Shown: piece after piece, positions 16,661 to 25,284 of the stretch | How positions within the stretch are numbered: the first letter of the stretch is position 1 | Layout: every line of letters begins with the position of its first letter | Origin: RGIG5579 sp045590715 | Lineage (GTDB): Bacteria; Bacillota; Clostridia; Oscillospirales; SIG627 | DNA: 64,000 nucleotides | Reading direction: 5' to 3' | Assembly (NCBI GenBank): GCA_045590715.1 | Contig: JAZNRO010000049.1 | Coordinates: forward strand, 3,465 to 67,464 | Program-made: the position numbers and the translations under genes | Notes under the pieces: model-generated | Databases searched by the model: none | Told to the model about the DNA's origin: nothing | Seen by the model: the letters and a program-made list of their open reading frames with translations, nothing else

Positions 16661-17970
16661 TTTTCTTCTCCCTTTGCTTTCACTTCATTCAAAGCCTTCA
16701 GCTTATGGTGACGGCGATGCTTTACTTCATCGCTCATGGGCTTGATTTCACCGGCGGCAGTCAGAGCCATACGGGTAAAGACCGGACCGAAGAGCTCGTA
16801 AATAAGAACCGCAAAAAGCGTAATATTGCGAATAAGATTTCCCTCTGCGCCAAGCTGCATGGCAGTGGTGCACATACCCAGAGCAACACCGGTTTGGGGA
16901 AGAAGGGTGATACCCAGATACTTGCAAATATTTTCAGAGCATCCGGTCATTTTCGCACTGCTCATAGCGCCAAAATACTTACCCAAAGAGCGGAAGAGAA
17001 TATAAACAAGACCGATAAAGACGATGGAAATTTCCGTAAATACGTTCAGCTCCAGTTCAGCGCCGCTGATAACGAAGAACAGGGCGAAAAGCGGAGAAGT
17101 CCATTTATCGGAGCGCTCCATCAGATCCTCAGACAAGGGACAGATATTGCAGAAGACCGTACCCAGCATCATACAAACAAGCAGAGAGGAAAAGCCTACG
17201 TGAACCGGGCCCAGTTCAAAATGCAGTTTGGAAAGAGATGCGGTCAAAAATACCAGGGCGATGGTAAGATTTAAACGGTTGGTATTGGAGTTAAAGAGTT
17301 TCTCCAGTTGGGTAAGAACCCAGCCCATAATAGCGCCCAGAATCAGAGAGGCAATGATCTCTACCATGGGATTTACAAAAATAGAAATAAGATCGGGAGA
17401 ACCCTGACTGGCAAGAGCCTTTGCCACACCGAAAGATACCGCAAATGCTACAAGACCTACCGCATCGTCCAGGGCTACAATGGGGAGAAGAAGCTTGGTC
17501 AAAGGACCGTCTGCCTTATACTGACGAACAACCATCAAAGTTGCGGCGGGAGCGGTAGCGGTGGCAATAGCACCCAAGGTCAGAACCTGGGCAAGGCTTA
17601 TTTTATCCGGCATCATAAAGTGGATACCCAGAAGAGCCAGATCTACAAAAATAAGAGCCACCAGTGCCTGGAAAATACCGATCACCAGCGCCTGCTTGCC
17701 GGTTTTTTTCAGATCCTGCAAGCGGAATTCATTGCCGATGGAAAAAGCAATAAAGCCCAGCGCCACTTCGGACACCATAGAAAGACGGCTTACCGCGTCG
17801 GCAGAGGAAAAGCCAATGCCATTCAGTCCCAGAGCACCCAGACAGTAGGGGCCGATAAGAACGCCTGCGATCAGGTACGCGGTAACGGCGGGAAGTTTAA
17901 ATTTTTTCAGGACTCGGGTCATTAAAAGACCGGTCAGAAGTGCGAATGATACGGTCAAAAGCGTATTCAT
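16657..17970 (-). CDS. Cation:proton antiporter, CPA2 family
   Basis: 437 aa with about 12-13 hydrophobic segments. N-terminal K-L-P-A-V-T-A-Y-L-I-A-G-V-L-I-G-P and the T-L-G-A-I-A-T-A-T-A-P-A-A-T / I-V-A-L-D-D-A-V-G crossover motifs, with the paired aspartates, are typical of CPA2 (KefB/NapA-like) exchangers. It exchanges Na+ or K+ for H+ across the membrane. There is no TrkA-N nucleotide-binding domain; the C-terminus is a short histidine- and lysine-rich tail. First gene of a two-gene operon with SulP, which suggests ion- or pH-coupled anion uptake (inference). Confidence 0.88.
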   Translation of the reverse strand: MNTLLTVSFALLTGLLMTRVLKKFKLPAVTAYLIAGVLIGPYCLGALGLNGIGFSSADAVSRLSMVSEVALGFIAFSIGNEFRLQDLKKTGKQALVIGIFQALVALIFVDLALLGIHFMMPDKISLAQVLTLGAIATATAPAATLMVVRQYKADGPLTKLLLPIVALDDAVGLVAFAVSFGVAKALASQGSPDLISIFVNPMVEIIASLILGAIMGWVLTQLEKLFNSNTNRLNLTIALVFLTASLSKLHFELGPVHVGFSSLLVCMMLGTVFCNICPLSEDLMERSDKWTSPLFALFFVISGAELELNVFTEISIVFIGLVYILFRSLGKYFGAMSSAKMTGCSENICKYLGITLLPQTGVALGMCTTAMQLGAEGNLIRNITLFAVLIYELFGPVFTRMALTAAGEIKPMSDEVKHRRHHKLKALNEVKAKGEEK

Positions 17971-18007
17971 AAAATTACCCTCTTTTTCTATTTTTCAAAA
18001 CGGACAC

Positions 18008-18037
18008 ATTATACACCCAAAGGGGCAAAATAGTCAA
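18008..18037 (-). promoter_or_regulatory. Promoter of the antiporter-SulP operon
   Basis: Minus strand -35 TTGACT (18032-18037), 18-bp spacer, -10 TATAAT (18008-18013), 37 bp before the antiporter start. Confidence 0.6.
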
Positions 18038-18094
18038 TGGCAAAACCCACAAAAAAACGACACAAAACCGTCCCTTTTTTGCCTTTCCCAATAC

Positions 18095-18127
18095 AAAAAA
18101 AGATGACGGAAAACCGTCATCTTTTTC
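18095..18127 (-). terminator. Terminator of the pepD-like gene
   Basis: GATGACGG / CCGTCATC with an AAAA loop and A/T runs on both sides. It is located right after the stop at 18135. Confidence 0.85.
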
Positions 18128-18134
18128 ACTTCTG

Positions 18135-19553
18135 TTATAAATTTTCCAAAAGTCTTAAAAGCCTTTTGTAAAGCCTTTCGGTAGAGGAGAGCGAAAGCCT
18201 CTCGGCGGTGGTATGAATATCCAAAAGATCCGGGCCGATGGCAATGCAATCAAGGTCAGGGATATTACCGGCAAAGACGCCGCATTCCAGACCCGCGTGA
18301 ATCCCCTCGATCTTAATTTCTTCCCCTCTCTCTTCCTTATAAAGTCCGGCGTACAGATCCCGAAGAGGTGATTCCTTCCGGTATTCCCAAGGGGGATAGT
18401 GCCCAAAACTTTCCATCGTTCCGCCAAAATTCTCTGCCAGGAGAGAAAGGATCTCCTCCATTTCAGAAAGAGCGGAAAGAAGACTGGAACGAAGGAGAAA
18501 ATGAGCCAGAAATCCTTCTTCTTTCGTTTCCATTACCCCCAGGTTCAAAGAACTCTGCACCTGGCCCGGAACCTGGTCGCTCATCTCCACAACACCCGTA
18601 GGAAAAAGGGAAAGATGATTTAAAATAAGAGGCGTTTCCACAGGATCAGTAGCCTTTGCTTCGCCCTTTTTCTCTAAAAGAGAGATGGAATAAGAAAAAT
18701 TCTTTTCGGAAGAAGAAATTTCCTCTTTCCAGGCAGAAAGGATCTCCTCGGCCTTTTTTAAAACCTCTTCCCCCTTTTCGCAAAGAAGCAAAACTTCGCT
18801 TTCCGAAGGGATCACGTTGGGCTTTTTACCGCCGGAAAAAGAGGCCAAAGCAAAAGCTTCACTCTCGTAAAGTTCTAAAAGAAAACGGGCCATAAAGCAA
18901 ATGGCGTTTTCTCTTTTTTCCGCAATATCCACCCCGGAATGACCGCCTAAAAGAGAATCAAAAGAGATCTTTACAAGATCTCCCTTCCTTTCACAAAAGG
19001 TAACGGGCAAATTTAAAACCACGTCTCTGCCCCCGGCGCAGGAGCAAGTGATGACCCCTTCCTGCTCCGAGTCTAAATTTACCATTCTTTTGCCGGAAAG
19101 AAGGCGATAATCCACCTTTCCCGCGCCGATCATTCCCACCTCTTCATCGGTGGTGAAAAGGGCCTCAATAGGGGGATGAGAAAGATCCTCCCGCTCCAAA
19201 ATAGCGAGGATCATAGCGATGGCGATACCGTCGTCACCGCCAAGGGTCGTACCCCTGGCCTTTAAAAAATCACCCTCAATAAAGGTCCGGATGCCGTCTT
19301 TTTCAAAATCAATCTCGACCCCTATATCCTTCTGGCAAACCATATCCAGATGCCCCTGAAGGATCACCGGCTCTTCCCCTTCCCTGCCGGGAGAGGCTGC
19401 CTTTTTGATCATTACATTTTGGGCCTGATCCCGATGGCACCAAAGCCCCCGCTTTTCAGCAAAATCCTGGCAAAACTGCGCGATCTTCTCCATATTGCCG
19501 GAACCGTGGGGAATTTCGCAGATCTCTTCAAAATAATAAAGCACTCGCTCCAT
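18135..19553 (-). CDS. pepD: Aminoacyl-histidine dipeptidase (PepD, M20 family)
   Basis: Cytoplasmic metallodipeptidase, 472 aa (family about 480). The zinc-site motifs are Q-G-H-L-D-M-V, G-T-T-L-G-G-D-D-G-I-A, F-T-T-D-E-E-V-G-M, and the C-terminal H-A-G-L-E-C-G region near residue 415. The lid domain carries G-G-H-S-G-V-D-I. N-terminal E-I-C-E-I-P-H-G-S-G-N is characteristic of PepD-type carnosinase-like enzymes. It probably splits Xaa-His and other dipeptides for amino-acid supply. It is transcribed alone and has its own terminator. Confidence 0.92.
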   Translation of the reverse strand: MERVLYYFEEICEIPHGSGNMEKIAQFCQDFAEKRGLWCHRDQAQNVMIKKAASPGREGEEPVILQGHLDMVCQKDIGVEIDFEKDGIRTFIEGDFLKARGTTLGGDDGIAIAMILAILEREDLSHPPIEALFTTDEEVGMIGAGKVDYRLLSGKRMVNLDSEQEGVITCSCAGGRDVVLNLPVTFCERKGDLVKISFDSLLGGHSGVDIAEKRENAICFMARFLLELYESEAFALASFSGGKKPNVIPSESEVLLLCEKGEEVLKKAEEILSAWKEEISSSEKNFSYSISLLEKKGEAKATDPVETPLILNHLSLFPTGVVEMSDQVPGQVQSSLNLGVMETKEEGFLAHFLLRSSLLSALSEMEEILSLLAENFGGTMESFGHYPPWEYRKESPLRDLYAGLYKEERGEEIKIEGIHAGLECGVFAGNIPDLDCIAIGPDLLDIHTTAERLSLSSTERLYKRLLRLLENL

Positions 19554-19635
19554 TTTCTTCTCCTAAAAATCATTTCTTACCCTAATTTTACCAAAAATAA
19601 AAGGCTGGGGCAAGTAAAAATACAAAGAATTTGTC

Positions 19636-19670
19636 AAAAGGGGCATCCTTCAAAAAAGGATGCCCCTAAA
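19636..19670 (-). terminator. Terminator of the ABC transporter operon
   Basis: Stem AGGGGCATCCTT / AAGGATGCCCCT, followed by a T-rich stretch on the minus strand. It lies just past the stop of the ATPase gene. Confidence 0.85.
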
Positions 19671-19678
19671 AAATATCA

Positions 19679-20341
19679 CTATGAAACGATCTTTCCGTCT
19701 GAAAGATGGATCTCTCTTCTTGCATAAGATGCCACGTGATCGTCATGGGTAACTAAAATTATGGTAATGCCACTTTCGTTCAGACCCTTCAGCACTTCCA
19801 TAATGGCTTCTCCCGTTGCTGAATCAAGCTGTCCCGTTGGCTCATCTGCCAAAAGAACACCAGGCGAATTTACAATGGCTCTTGCAATGGCAACTCTCTG
19901 CCTCTGCCCGCCGGAAAGCTGATTGGCCTTCTTCTTGGCTTGTTCCGAGAGACCCACTTTTTCCAACGCAACAAGAGCCGCTTTTTTCACCTTACCATAA
20001 GGCATTTTGCTAAAAAGAAGAGGAAGCATAACGTTATACAAAACAGTCTGCGTATTAATGAGCGCAAAATCCTGAAGAACAAAGCCGATCTCTTCATTGC
20101 GGATAACGGCTTTCTTTCCATCTCCTACGCCAGCGATATCTTTCTCTCTGAAAAAATAAGATCCTTTGCTTGCATCATCCAGACATCCGATAATATTTAA
20201 AAGCGTGGTTTTTCCACTTCCGCTGGCACCCCGAACAACAACAAATTCGCCTTCTTCAATCACAAGATCCACATCTCGCAGGGCATAAAAATCTTCTTTT
20301 CCTACTTTGTATATTTTTGATATATTTTTCAGTCTGATCAT
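19679..20341 (-). CDS. ABC transporter ATP-binding protein, MacB/LolD-like
   Basis: 220 aa nucleotide-binding domain. Walker A is G-A-S-G-S-G-K-T-T, the signature is L-S-G-G-Q-R-Q-R-V-A-I-A-R-A, Walker B is V-L-L-A-D-E-P-T-G-Q-L-D, and the switch histidine lies in V-T-H-D. It belongs to the MacB/LolD subgroup that works with FtsX-fold permeases to move peptides or act by mechanotransmission. The start overlaps the stop of the upstream permease by 4 bp. Last gene of the secreted-protein/permease cluster. Confidence 0.93.
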   Translation of the reverse strand: MIRLKNISKIYKVGKEDFYALRDVDLVIEEGEFVVVRGASGSGKTTLLNIIGCLDDASKGSYFFREKDIAGVGDGKKAVIRNEEIGFVLQDFALINTQTVLYNVMLPLLFSKMPYGKVKKAALVALEKVGLSEQAKKKANQLSGGQRQRVAIARAIVNSPGVLLADEPTGQLDSATGEAIMEVLKGLNESGITIILVTHDDHVASYARREIHLSDGKIVS

Positions 20342-21612
20342 TTTTCTGCTCCTCTCAAAAACTGTATGGGATTTTTTCCTGCCATAGAAACAAACACGGT
20401 ACCTGCGGCGATCAATAAAGTGAAAATAAAGTATAGAATAACGAAGGTTTTAGTATAAGCTCCCATAAGCATAGAAGGTTGAACATAAATAATTTCCTTT
20501 GATTCCAATATTGGCCGAATCCAAACATATAAATAACCAATAAAAGTAGGAACTATGGATATAAAAGCAAAAGTGGCAAATGCCATAACGCCGCAACGCA
20601 CTTTACTTGCTCCGCAAAGATAATAAATCGCCACTTCTTTCTCTTTGGATTTCACAGTCAAAATTACCGTGCTGAAAAAAGCAACAGTGGATACAAGTAA
20701 CATAAAGATAGGCTTTGCAAGCATCATCCATATTTGGTCTTGAATCTCTTTCTGGGTCTTTTCAAGAATATCCGTTACCGATTGCGTATGGTAAAGATCA
20801 CTTAAGTCTTCTAAAACCGCATCACGCTCCTCTTGTGTCGCATCCTCTTTAAATTTCAACATTAAATTCAAATCCGGCGAACAGGAAGTATATTTTAACT
20901 TATCCAAATTTTCTTCTGTATATAATAGAAAAACCGATTTTTCACCTGTTACGAGAAAATCCGATGCAGACGCTCCCTCCGTACTGCCGTGACTTAAAGA
21001 AAAACGATAATACGGAAACTGACGCCATCCTTCCACTTGATAAGAAAAAGTTGCATCAAGTTTTGACGATGAATATAACGTTAGCTCACCATCTTCTATA
21101 TAATGCTTCATATCGCTGTTTGCAAGAAGACACCCATTTTCATCCCGCCATTTGAATCCTATTTTTTTCAATGCGGGAAAATCCTCTAACATTTCCGGCT
21201 CCAGAAAAATGATGCTGGTCATAGATCTGGACTCTGTGGTATAAGCAAAATCTTCTTCCTCGCTAGGCACGTCGTCCCAAGTTTCCGGAGGAATATAATG
21301 AACGATATTGGTATGCCAAACCGTATAGACGCTTTCGACCCCATCCATTTCTTTTAACTCATTGATTTTACTTTTTGTCTGATTGGAAAGAGCCGTATTC
21401 ATATCTTTTTCGCCGCGGGAAAAAAAGCGGTATACATAATATATATCATCTTTTCTGTCGGAATTAAATATGTCATACCCTACTCTTAAATATTCATACT
21501 TTCCCATGGCCTGTATAGAAACCAGCAGGGAAAAAGTCATCATCACAGCCAAAAGCAACGTCTGAAAACGAATTCCTCTGAAATACGATAAAATAACCCG
21601 AATATGTTTCAT
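20338..21612 (-). CDS. FtsX-like ABC permease (1 of 3)
   Basis: 424 aa. One N-terminal membrane helix (about 17-37), a large extracellular domain of about 250 residues, then three C-terminal helices (about 297-320, 343-363 and 391-412). This is the MacB/FtsX permease topology. The family is clear from the topology and from the S-K-E-K-E-V-A-I-Y-Y-L-C-G-A-S segment, which matches the conserved cytoplasmic coupling region. Translationally coupled to the ATPase. Confidence 0.82.
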   Translation of the reverse strand: MKHIRVILSYFRGIRFQTLLLAVMMTFSLLVSIQAMGKYEYLRVGYDIFNSDRKDDIYYVYRFFSRGEKDMNTALSNQTKSKINELKEMDGVESVYTVWHTNIVHYIPPETWDDVPSEEEDFAYTTESRSMTSIIFLEPEMLEDFPALKKIGFKWRDENGCLLANSDMKHYIEDGELTLYSSSKLDATFSYQVEGWRQFPYYRFSLSHGSTEGASASDFLVTGEKSVFLLYTEENLDKLKYTSCSPDLNLMLKFKEDATQEERDAVLEDLSDLYHTQSVTDILEKTQKEIQDQIWMMLAKPIFMLLVSTVAFFSTVILTVKSKEKEVAIYYLCGASKVRCGVMAFATFAFISIVPTFIGYLYVWIRPILESKEIIYVQPSMLMGAYTKTFVILYFIFTLLIAAGTVFVSMAGKNPIQFLRGAEK

Positions 21613-21623
21613 TTTCTCCTCCT

Positions 21624-22706
21624 TTACAATATTTTTCTGTGAAGATCAAACAGTGTTTCTCGGCGATAGCGTGCTATGAAAGGAATCAGAATAATAAGAG
21701 TAGTAATCAACGTAATGAAAAGTACGATCATATAATCAAAGATGGTAAAATGAAATGATTTACCGGCAATGCTATCAAAAGAAAAAACAGACGAAAAAGC
21801 ACTGTAAAAAACAAGACCTAAAACAGAAGAGGTCATACATAAGAGAAAACATTCCCAGAAAGTAAATACAATAATATCTGATTTTGGAGCACCGACGATC
21901 ATAGAAATCAAATTGTCTTTTTCAAAAGAGCCTAACAGATAGCGAAGCAAAAGAAGGAAAGAACTGACTGCAATAAAATAACATAAAAATATCGGCAATA
22001 GTTCTCTTTGAGCATCCATCTGTATTTGCTGTACCAAACGGTGCGGTGCAACGACTGCTATACGGGAATCTGAAAAAATATTATTGAGATACTCCTCTAT
22101 CAAAGAAGTTTCTTTTTCCGTTTCCGGAACGGCAACAATTGCTATTTTTTGAGCCATTCCGCCCAAGGCTTCAAAAGCGTCAAAGGAAATATAATACCCG
22201 TCTCCGGTATATTTCCCTACTACCTGAAATTCTTTATCCTGAAGAATGACCGTTTCCCCAAGATCACGCTCGGAAGTTCTGTCAACAATGATTTCATTGT
22301 CCTTTAAAGAATGGGGATCTGTTGTTCCGTAAAGCCGAACGAACTTTTGTTCCCCTTTCCAAAAAGTCACAACTCCAATTTGATCTTTTTCTCCGGCAGG
22401 CGTTAATCTTCGTTCCGCCATAACATTTTCAAACAAAGAGTTCTCAACAATAGGCCCTATATCCTCAATAGAAAAGCTTGTTTCCCGGGTTAAATCTTCC
22501 TGTGCTTCTCCCTGATAAAACACTTCATATTTCCTGAAATCTGCAATAGAAGTTACTTGATTTTTATAAAGAGCCATGGTTTGTCCATAAAAAGATGCAA
22601 CAACAAAAGAACTGATTGCGCCCCCAAAAAGAAACAAGAGAAAAATGGCCTTGTTTCTCGTATAATATCCCTTCAAACGCGAAAAGATCAAATAAATCGT
22701 TTTCAT
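21624..22706 (-). CDS. FtsX-like ABC permease (2 of 3)
   Basis: 360 aa with the same topology: helix near residues 20-40, an extracellular domain of about 190 residues, then helices near 236-256, 279-302 and 325-347. The N-terminal Y-T-R-N-K-A-I-F-L-L-F-L-F-G-G matches the third permease (F-L-R-N-K-L-I-F-T-L-F-I-L-G-G), so these two are paralogues from a duplication. It lies 11 nt upstream of permease 1 with a GGAGG-type ribosome site. Confidence 0.8.
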   Translation of the reverse strand: MKTIYLIFSRLKGYYTRNKAIFLLFLFGGAISSFVVASFYGQTMALYKNQVTSIADFRKYEVFYQGEAQEDLTRETSFSIEDIGPIVENSLFENVMAERRLTPAGEKDQIGVVTFWKGEQKFVRLYGTTDPHSLKDNEIIVDRTSERDLGETVILQDKEFQVVGKYTGDGYYISFDAFEALGGMAQKIAIVAVPETEKETSLIEEYLNNIFSDSRIAVVAPHRLVQQIQMDAQRELLPIFLCYFIAVSSFLLLLRYLLGSFEKDNLISMIVGAPKSDIIVFTFWECFLLCMTSSVLGLVFYSAFSSVFSFDSIAGKSFHFTIFDYMIVLFITLITTLIILIPFIARYRRETLFDLHRKIL

Positions 22707-22730
22707 TGTTTACTCCTTTCGCAGATCTTT

Positions 22731-23990
22731 TTACAAATTTCTCCTTCTTAATTCAACCGGATTTTGGATCTGAAATAATAAAACAAAGGGAATCAACACG
22801 GCAACACTTACTCCCGCCATAATGAGAAAGAGTATCGCATAATCCTGAAAACTTTCAGCCAAATAATAAACCGAAGTAATATGAGAAAACAAAGACGGCG
22901 ATAACAATTTATGAAGAATAAGCCCGATCATCGCCGGAATTACGGAAAGAAGCAAACTCTCCGTAAAAACACAAGCAAAAAGTTTTCTTTTCTTCATTCC
23001 AACAATAATAGAGACCGCATTATCACCGGCAAGAGAATTCAAAAGATAGCGAAGCAAAATTAAAAATGCAACCTGAGACATAAAGTAGCAAAAAACAATG
23101 GTGATCAGTCTCTCATAAAAACTGTGCAGCTGGATTCCGCCTTCCAACGGTTCCCCATAGGCCGACGGCCGATGAAGATAATAGCTAGGACCAAAAACCG
23201 TATCCAGAGGATAAGAAACATCCGTATATACCAGGTCATAATCAGAGAAGATCTCTCTGGCCAGATCAGTGACGGGATTTTCCTTTTCATCATAAGTTTC
23301 CGATGAAAAGAAAACGACTGCCGTAATAAGTCCGCCGCTTACCTCTTTCATGGCACTTGGTGTTATCAACGAGCAAAAAGTATTACTGGCTATTGAGGCA
23401 ATTTCAAATTCCTTCCCGGCGATTACCTTCTTATCTCCGATTTTTTCGGACCAGTCAGTATAAATTATCTGATCATCCTGCAGTTCTTCATATTTCGTAC
23501 TTCCTCCGATAATCTCCAATACCTCGTGTGCCGGGCCGACGCCGCTACCCACATGGAGCCATGTATTACTAGCCAGCGTCTCCCCTTTTATGATGGAATA
23601 TAAAGATTTGCGCGAATGAATACCCGGATCATCAAACCTTTCCTGAAAAATAACCATTACCTGCTCGATCAAATCACTTTTTGCAAGACGTTCTGCCTGA
23701 TCCATGGTAATATGATCTTTTCTGGTATTTACATTAATAAATCCGGTTCCATCTTCTGCCAAATCTGCTCCGTTAATTTCACCGGCATAATCCCAAGTAA
23801 GATAATACGTGCGATAAACGGGAGCATCCTTGGTAACTCCGGACTGACGGATCAAGGCATAGGCCTCTCCGGAAAAGCTTGCCAAAACGAAAGCATTTAA
23901 AATTCCGCCTAAAATGAAAAGAGTAAAAATCAACTTATTTCGCAAAAAATATGCAAAAATACGGTTTTTCACCAGCAAAAGATTTTTCAA
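22731..23990 (-). CDS. FtsX-like ABC permease (3 of 3)
   Basis: 419 aa. Helix near residues 17-37, an extracellular domain of about 250 residues, three C-terminal helices. A paralogue of permease 2: both share G-G-x-L-N/S-x-F-V-x-A-S-F near the N-terminus and the S-I-I-V-G-M/A-x-K segment between helices. First permease after the secreted-protein gene, separated from it by a GC-rich hairpin. Two FtsX-type subunits are enough for one exporter, so the extra one may give an alternative pairing or a sensor-type subunit. Confidence 0.8.
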   Translation of the reverse strand: MKNLLLVKNRIFAYFLRNKLIFTLFILGGILNAFVLASFSGEAYALIRQSGVTKDAPVYRTYYLTWDYAGEINGADLAEDGTGFINVNTRKDHITMDQAERLAKSDLIEQVMVIFQERFDDPGIHSRKSLYSIIKGETLASNTWLHVGSGVGPAHEVLEIIGGSTKYEELQDDQIIYTDWSEKIGDKKVIAGKEFEIASIASNTFCSLITPSAMKEVSGGLITAVVFFSSETYDEKENPVTDLAREIFSDYDLVYTDVSYPLDTVFGPSYYLHRPSAYGEPLEGGIQLHSFYERLITIVFCYFMSQVAFLILLRYLLNSLAGDNAVSIIVGMKKRKLFACVFTESLLLSVIPAMIGLILHKLLSPSLFSHITSVYYLAESFQDYAILFLIMAGVSVAVLIPFVLLFQIQNPVELRRRNL

Positions 23991-24018
23991 GATTTGTCTC
24001 CTTTCTGCTTTTAAGGGT

Positions 24019-24045
24019 GCCCACCGCAGGATGTGTGCGGTGGGC
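24019..24045 (-). terminator. GC-rich hairpin between secreted-protein gene and permease genes
   Basis: GCCCACCGCA (24019-24028) pairs with TGCGGTGGGC (24036-24045). On the minus strand it is followed by only a weak T-stretch, so it should act as a partial terminator or mRNA-stabilising structure that lets the first gene be made in excess over the transporter. Confidence 0.55.
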
Positions 24046-24113
24046 CGGAAATTTAAAATTTAGAAATCTTCACACCTTTGCAAAACAATAAATCGAAAGA
24101 TATATCAATTATT

Positions 24114-24563
24114 TTAATACTCAGTGGCATACACAGTAAACCAATAATTATTGCTGGTTCCGTTTACTACGCGGCCGCCGTTAAAATCAGCAATTTTCAT
24201 GAATTTCTTATCTTCAGCGGTCCCGCTCTTGGGAGCACCTAAAGTTGCCCAACCAGAATTAATACTGGAAGAACCGTTAGAATCCGTGCGCTTGTAATTA
24301 CTTTCGTTATTGGCACGGAAGATCTCTACCCAAGCATAGCCGGAAGTCATACCGGAAGCTCCGAGCATAGTTGCTTCAGCACTGGCTCCAAGAGTAGTAG
24401 AATTAAAACTATAGACCCAATTCAGCGCATTGTTGAAAACTCCGTTTTGCCCTGTCTTCAAAGAAAGCCTAACATCATCATAGAAAGAGGCGCCGAACAC
24501 TGGAACTGCAATAGCTGCGATCAAACAAACGATCAGCAATGTGGAAATAACGATCTTTTTCAT
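24114..24563 (-). CDS. Small secreted protein, possible exported peptide substrate or partner of the ABC module
   Basis: 149 aa from the ATG at 24561-24563, which has AAAGGAG 8 nt upstream; a longer in-frame start adds 30 lysine-rich residues with no ribosome site. It has a clear Sec signal peptide: M-K-K, a hydrophobic core, then P-V-F-G-A with cleavage probably after A. The mature part (about 125 aa) is rich in Ser, Asn, Gly and aromatics, has no cysteine, and ends in V-Y-A-T-E-Y. I do not recognise the family. The layout (small secreted product, MacB-type ABC genes, strong promoter) resembles lactococcin-972-type bacteriocin loci, but sequence similarity is not evident by eye. Confidence 0.75.
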   Translation of the reverse strand: MKKIVISTLLIVCLIAAIAVPVFGASFYDDVRLSLKTGQNGVFNNALNWVYSFNSTTLGASAEATMLGASGMTSGYAWVEIFRANNESNYKRTDSNGSSSINSGWATLGAPKSGTAEDKKFMKIADFNGGRVVNGTSNNYWFTVYATEY

Positions 24564-24782
24564 TGTATTTCTCCTTTTCTGTATTTTTTCATTTATTTTA
24601 TAAATACGCTTTTTCTTTTTTGGGGTGAAAAATACTCCTTTGTATTTATTCACCGATCAAATGCGAAAAAGCATCCGCACACTCAAATCAATGAAGGCGG
24701 AAATATTTGACTTAAAAGTCAAAAAAATCACCTCCCTTTCTCATTCTGCATCAATTTGTGAATAATTGATGTTTCTAACATT

Positions 24783-24846
24783 AGTATATATTGCCAATTA
24801 CTTATTGTCAATAGCTATTGACAAAAAATATAAAAAAATTTAATAT
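24783..24846. promoter_or_regulatory. Divergent promoters sharing a 20-bp palindromic operator
   Basis: TTGTCAATAGCTATTGACAA (24805-24824) is a perfect palindrome. Its left half contains the minus-strand -35 TTGACA (24806-24811), with -10 TATACT at 24783-24788 (17-bp spacer), directed to the secreted-protein gene. Its right half contains the plus-strand -35 TTGACA (24818-24823), with -10-like TAATAT at 24841-24846 (17-bp spacer), directed to padR. One bound dimer would cover both -35 boxes. The remainder of the 327-bp gap (24564-24890) holds AT-rich leaders only. Confidence 0.75.
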
Positions 24847-24890
24847 AACAATAGTCCTATCCGCTATTTCAAAATCTTAAGGAGTAGTTT

Positions 24891-25283
24891 ATGGAAAAAG
24901 ACCTGGACGCTATCGTTTCGGAGGTTTCTACCAATTTCAAACGCGGAACCACGGAAATGCTACTTTTATCCCTTTTGACTTTAAAAGACTGGTATGTATA
25001 CGATCTTTCCAAAACATTGAAAAAGGCAAGCAACGAAAAGTTTGATATTCAGGGGCCTTCCCTGTACACTGCACTTTATCGTATGCAAGATCACGGTTTT
25101 GTTTCAAGCCATCGGGTCTTGATCGGACAACGGACAAGGATCTACTATCACCTTTTACCAAAAGGTGAAGAATATTTGAAAAAAATTCTGAAAGAGTATT
25201 TTGAAGTGGGCAGCGGTATTCATTCCGTGCTACAATACACAGAACTAAACGAAAAAAACGCGCAAAACGATGAGGAACCCTGA
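24891..25283 (+). CDS. PadR family transcriptional regulator
   Basis: 130 aa with a winged-helix DNA-binding domain. The PadR hallmarks are L-L-L-S-L-L near residue 25, Y-V-Y-D-L-S-K-T-L-K, and G-P-S-L-Y-T-A-L-Y-R-M-Q-D-H-G-F. The C-terminal dimerisation helix carries Y-Y-H-L-L-P-K-G-E-E-Y-L. The start has AAGGAG 8 nt upstream. It probably represses itself and the divergent secreted-protein/ABC operon through the palindrome at 24805-24824. It is co-transcribed with a HAAS-domain protein. Confidence 0.9.
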   Translation: MEKDLDAIVSEVSTNFKRGTTEMLLLSLLTLKDWYVYDLSKTLKKASNEKFDIQGPSLYTALYRMQDHGFVSSHRVLIGQRTRIYYHLLPKGEEYLKKILKEYFEVGSGIHSVLQYTELNEKNAQNDEEP

Positions 25284-25284
25284 T

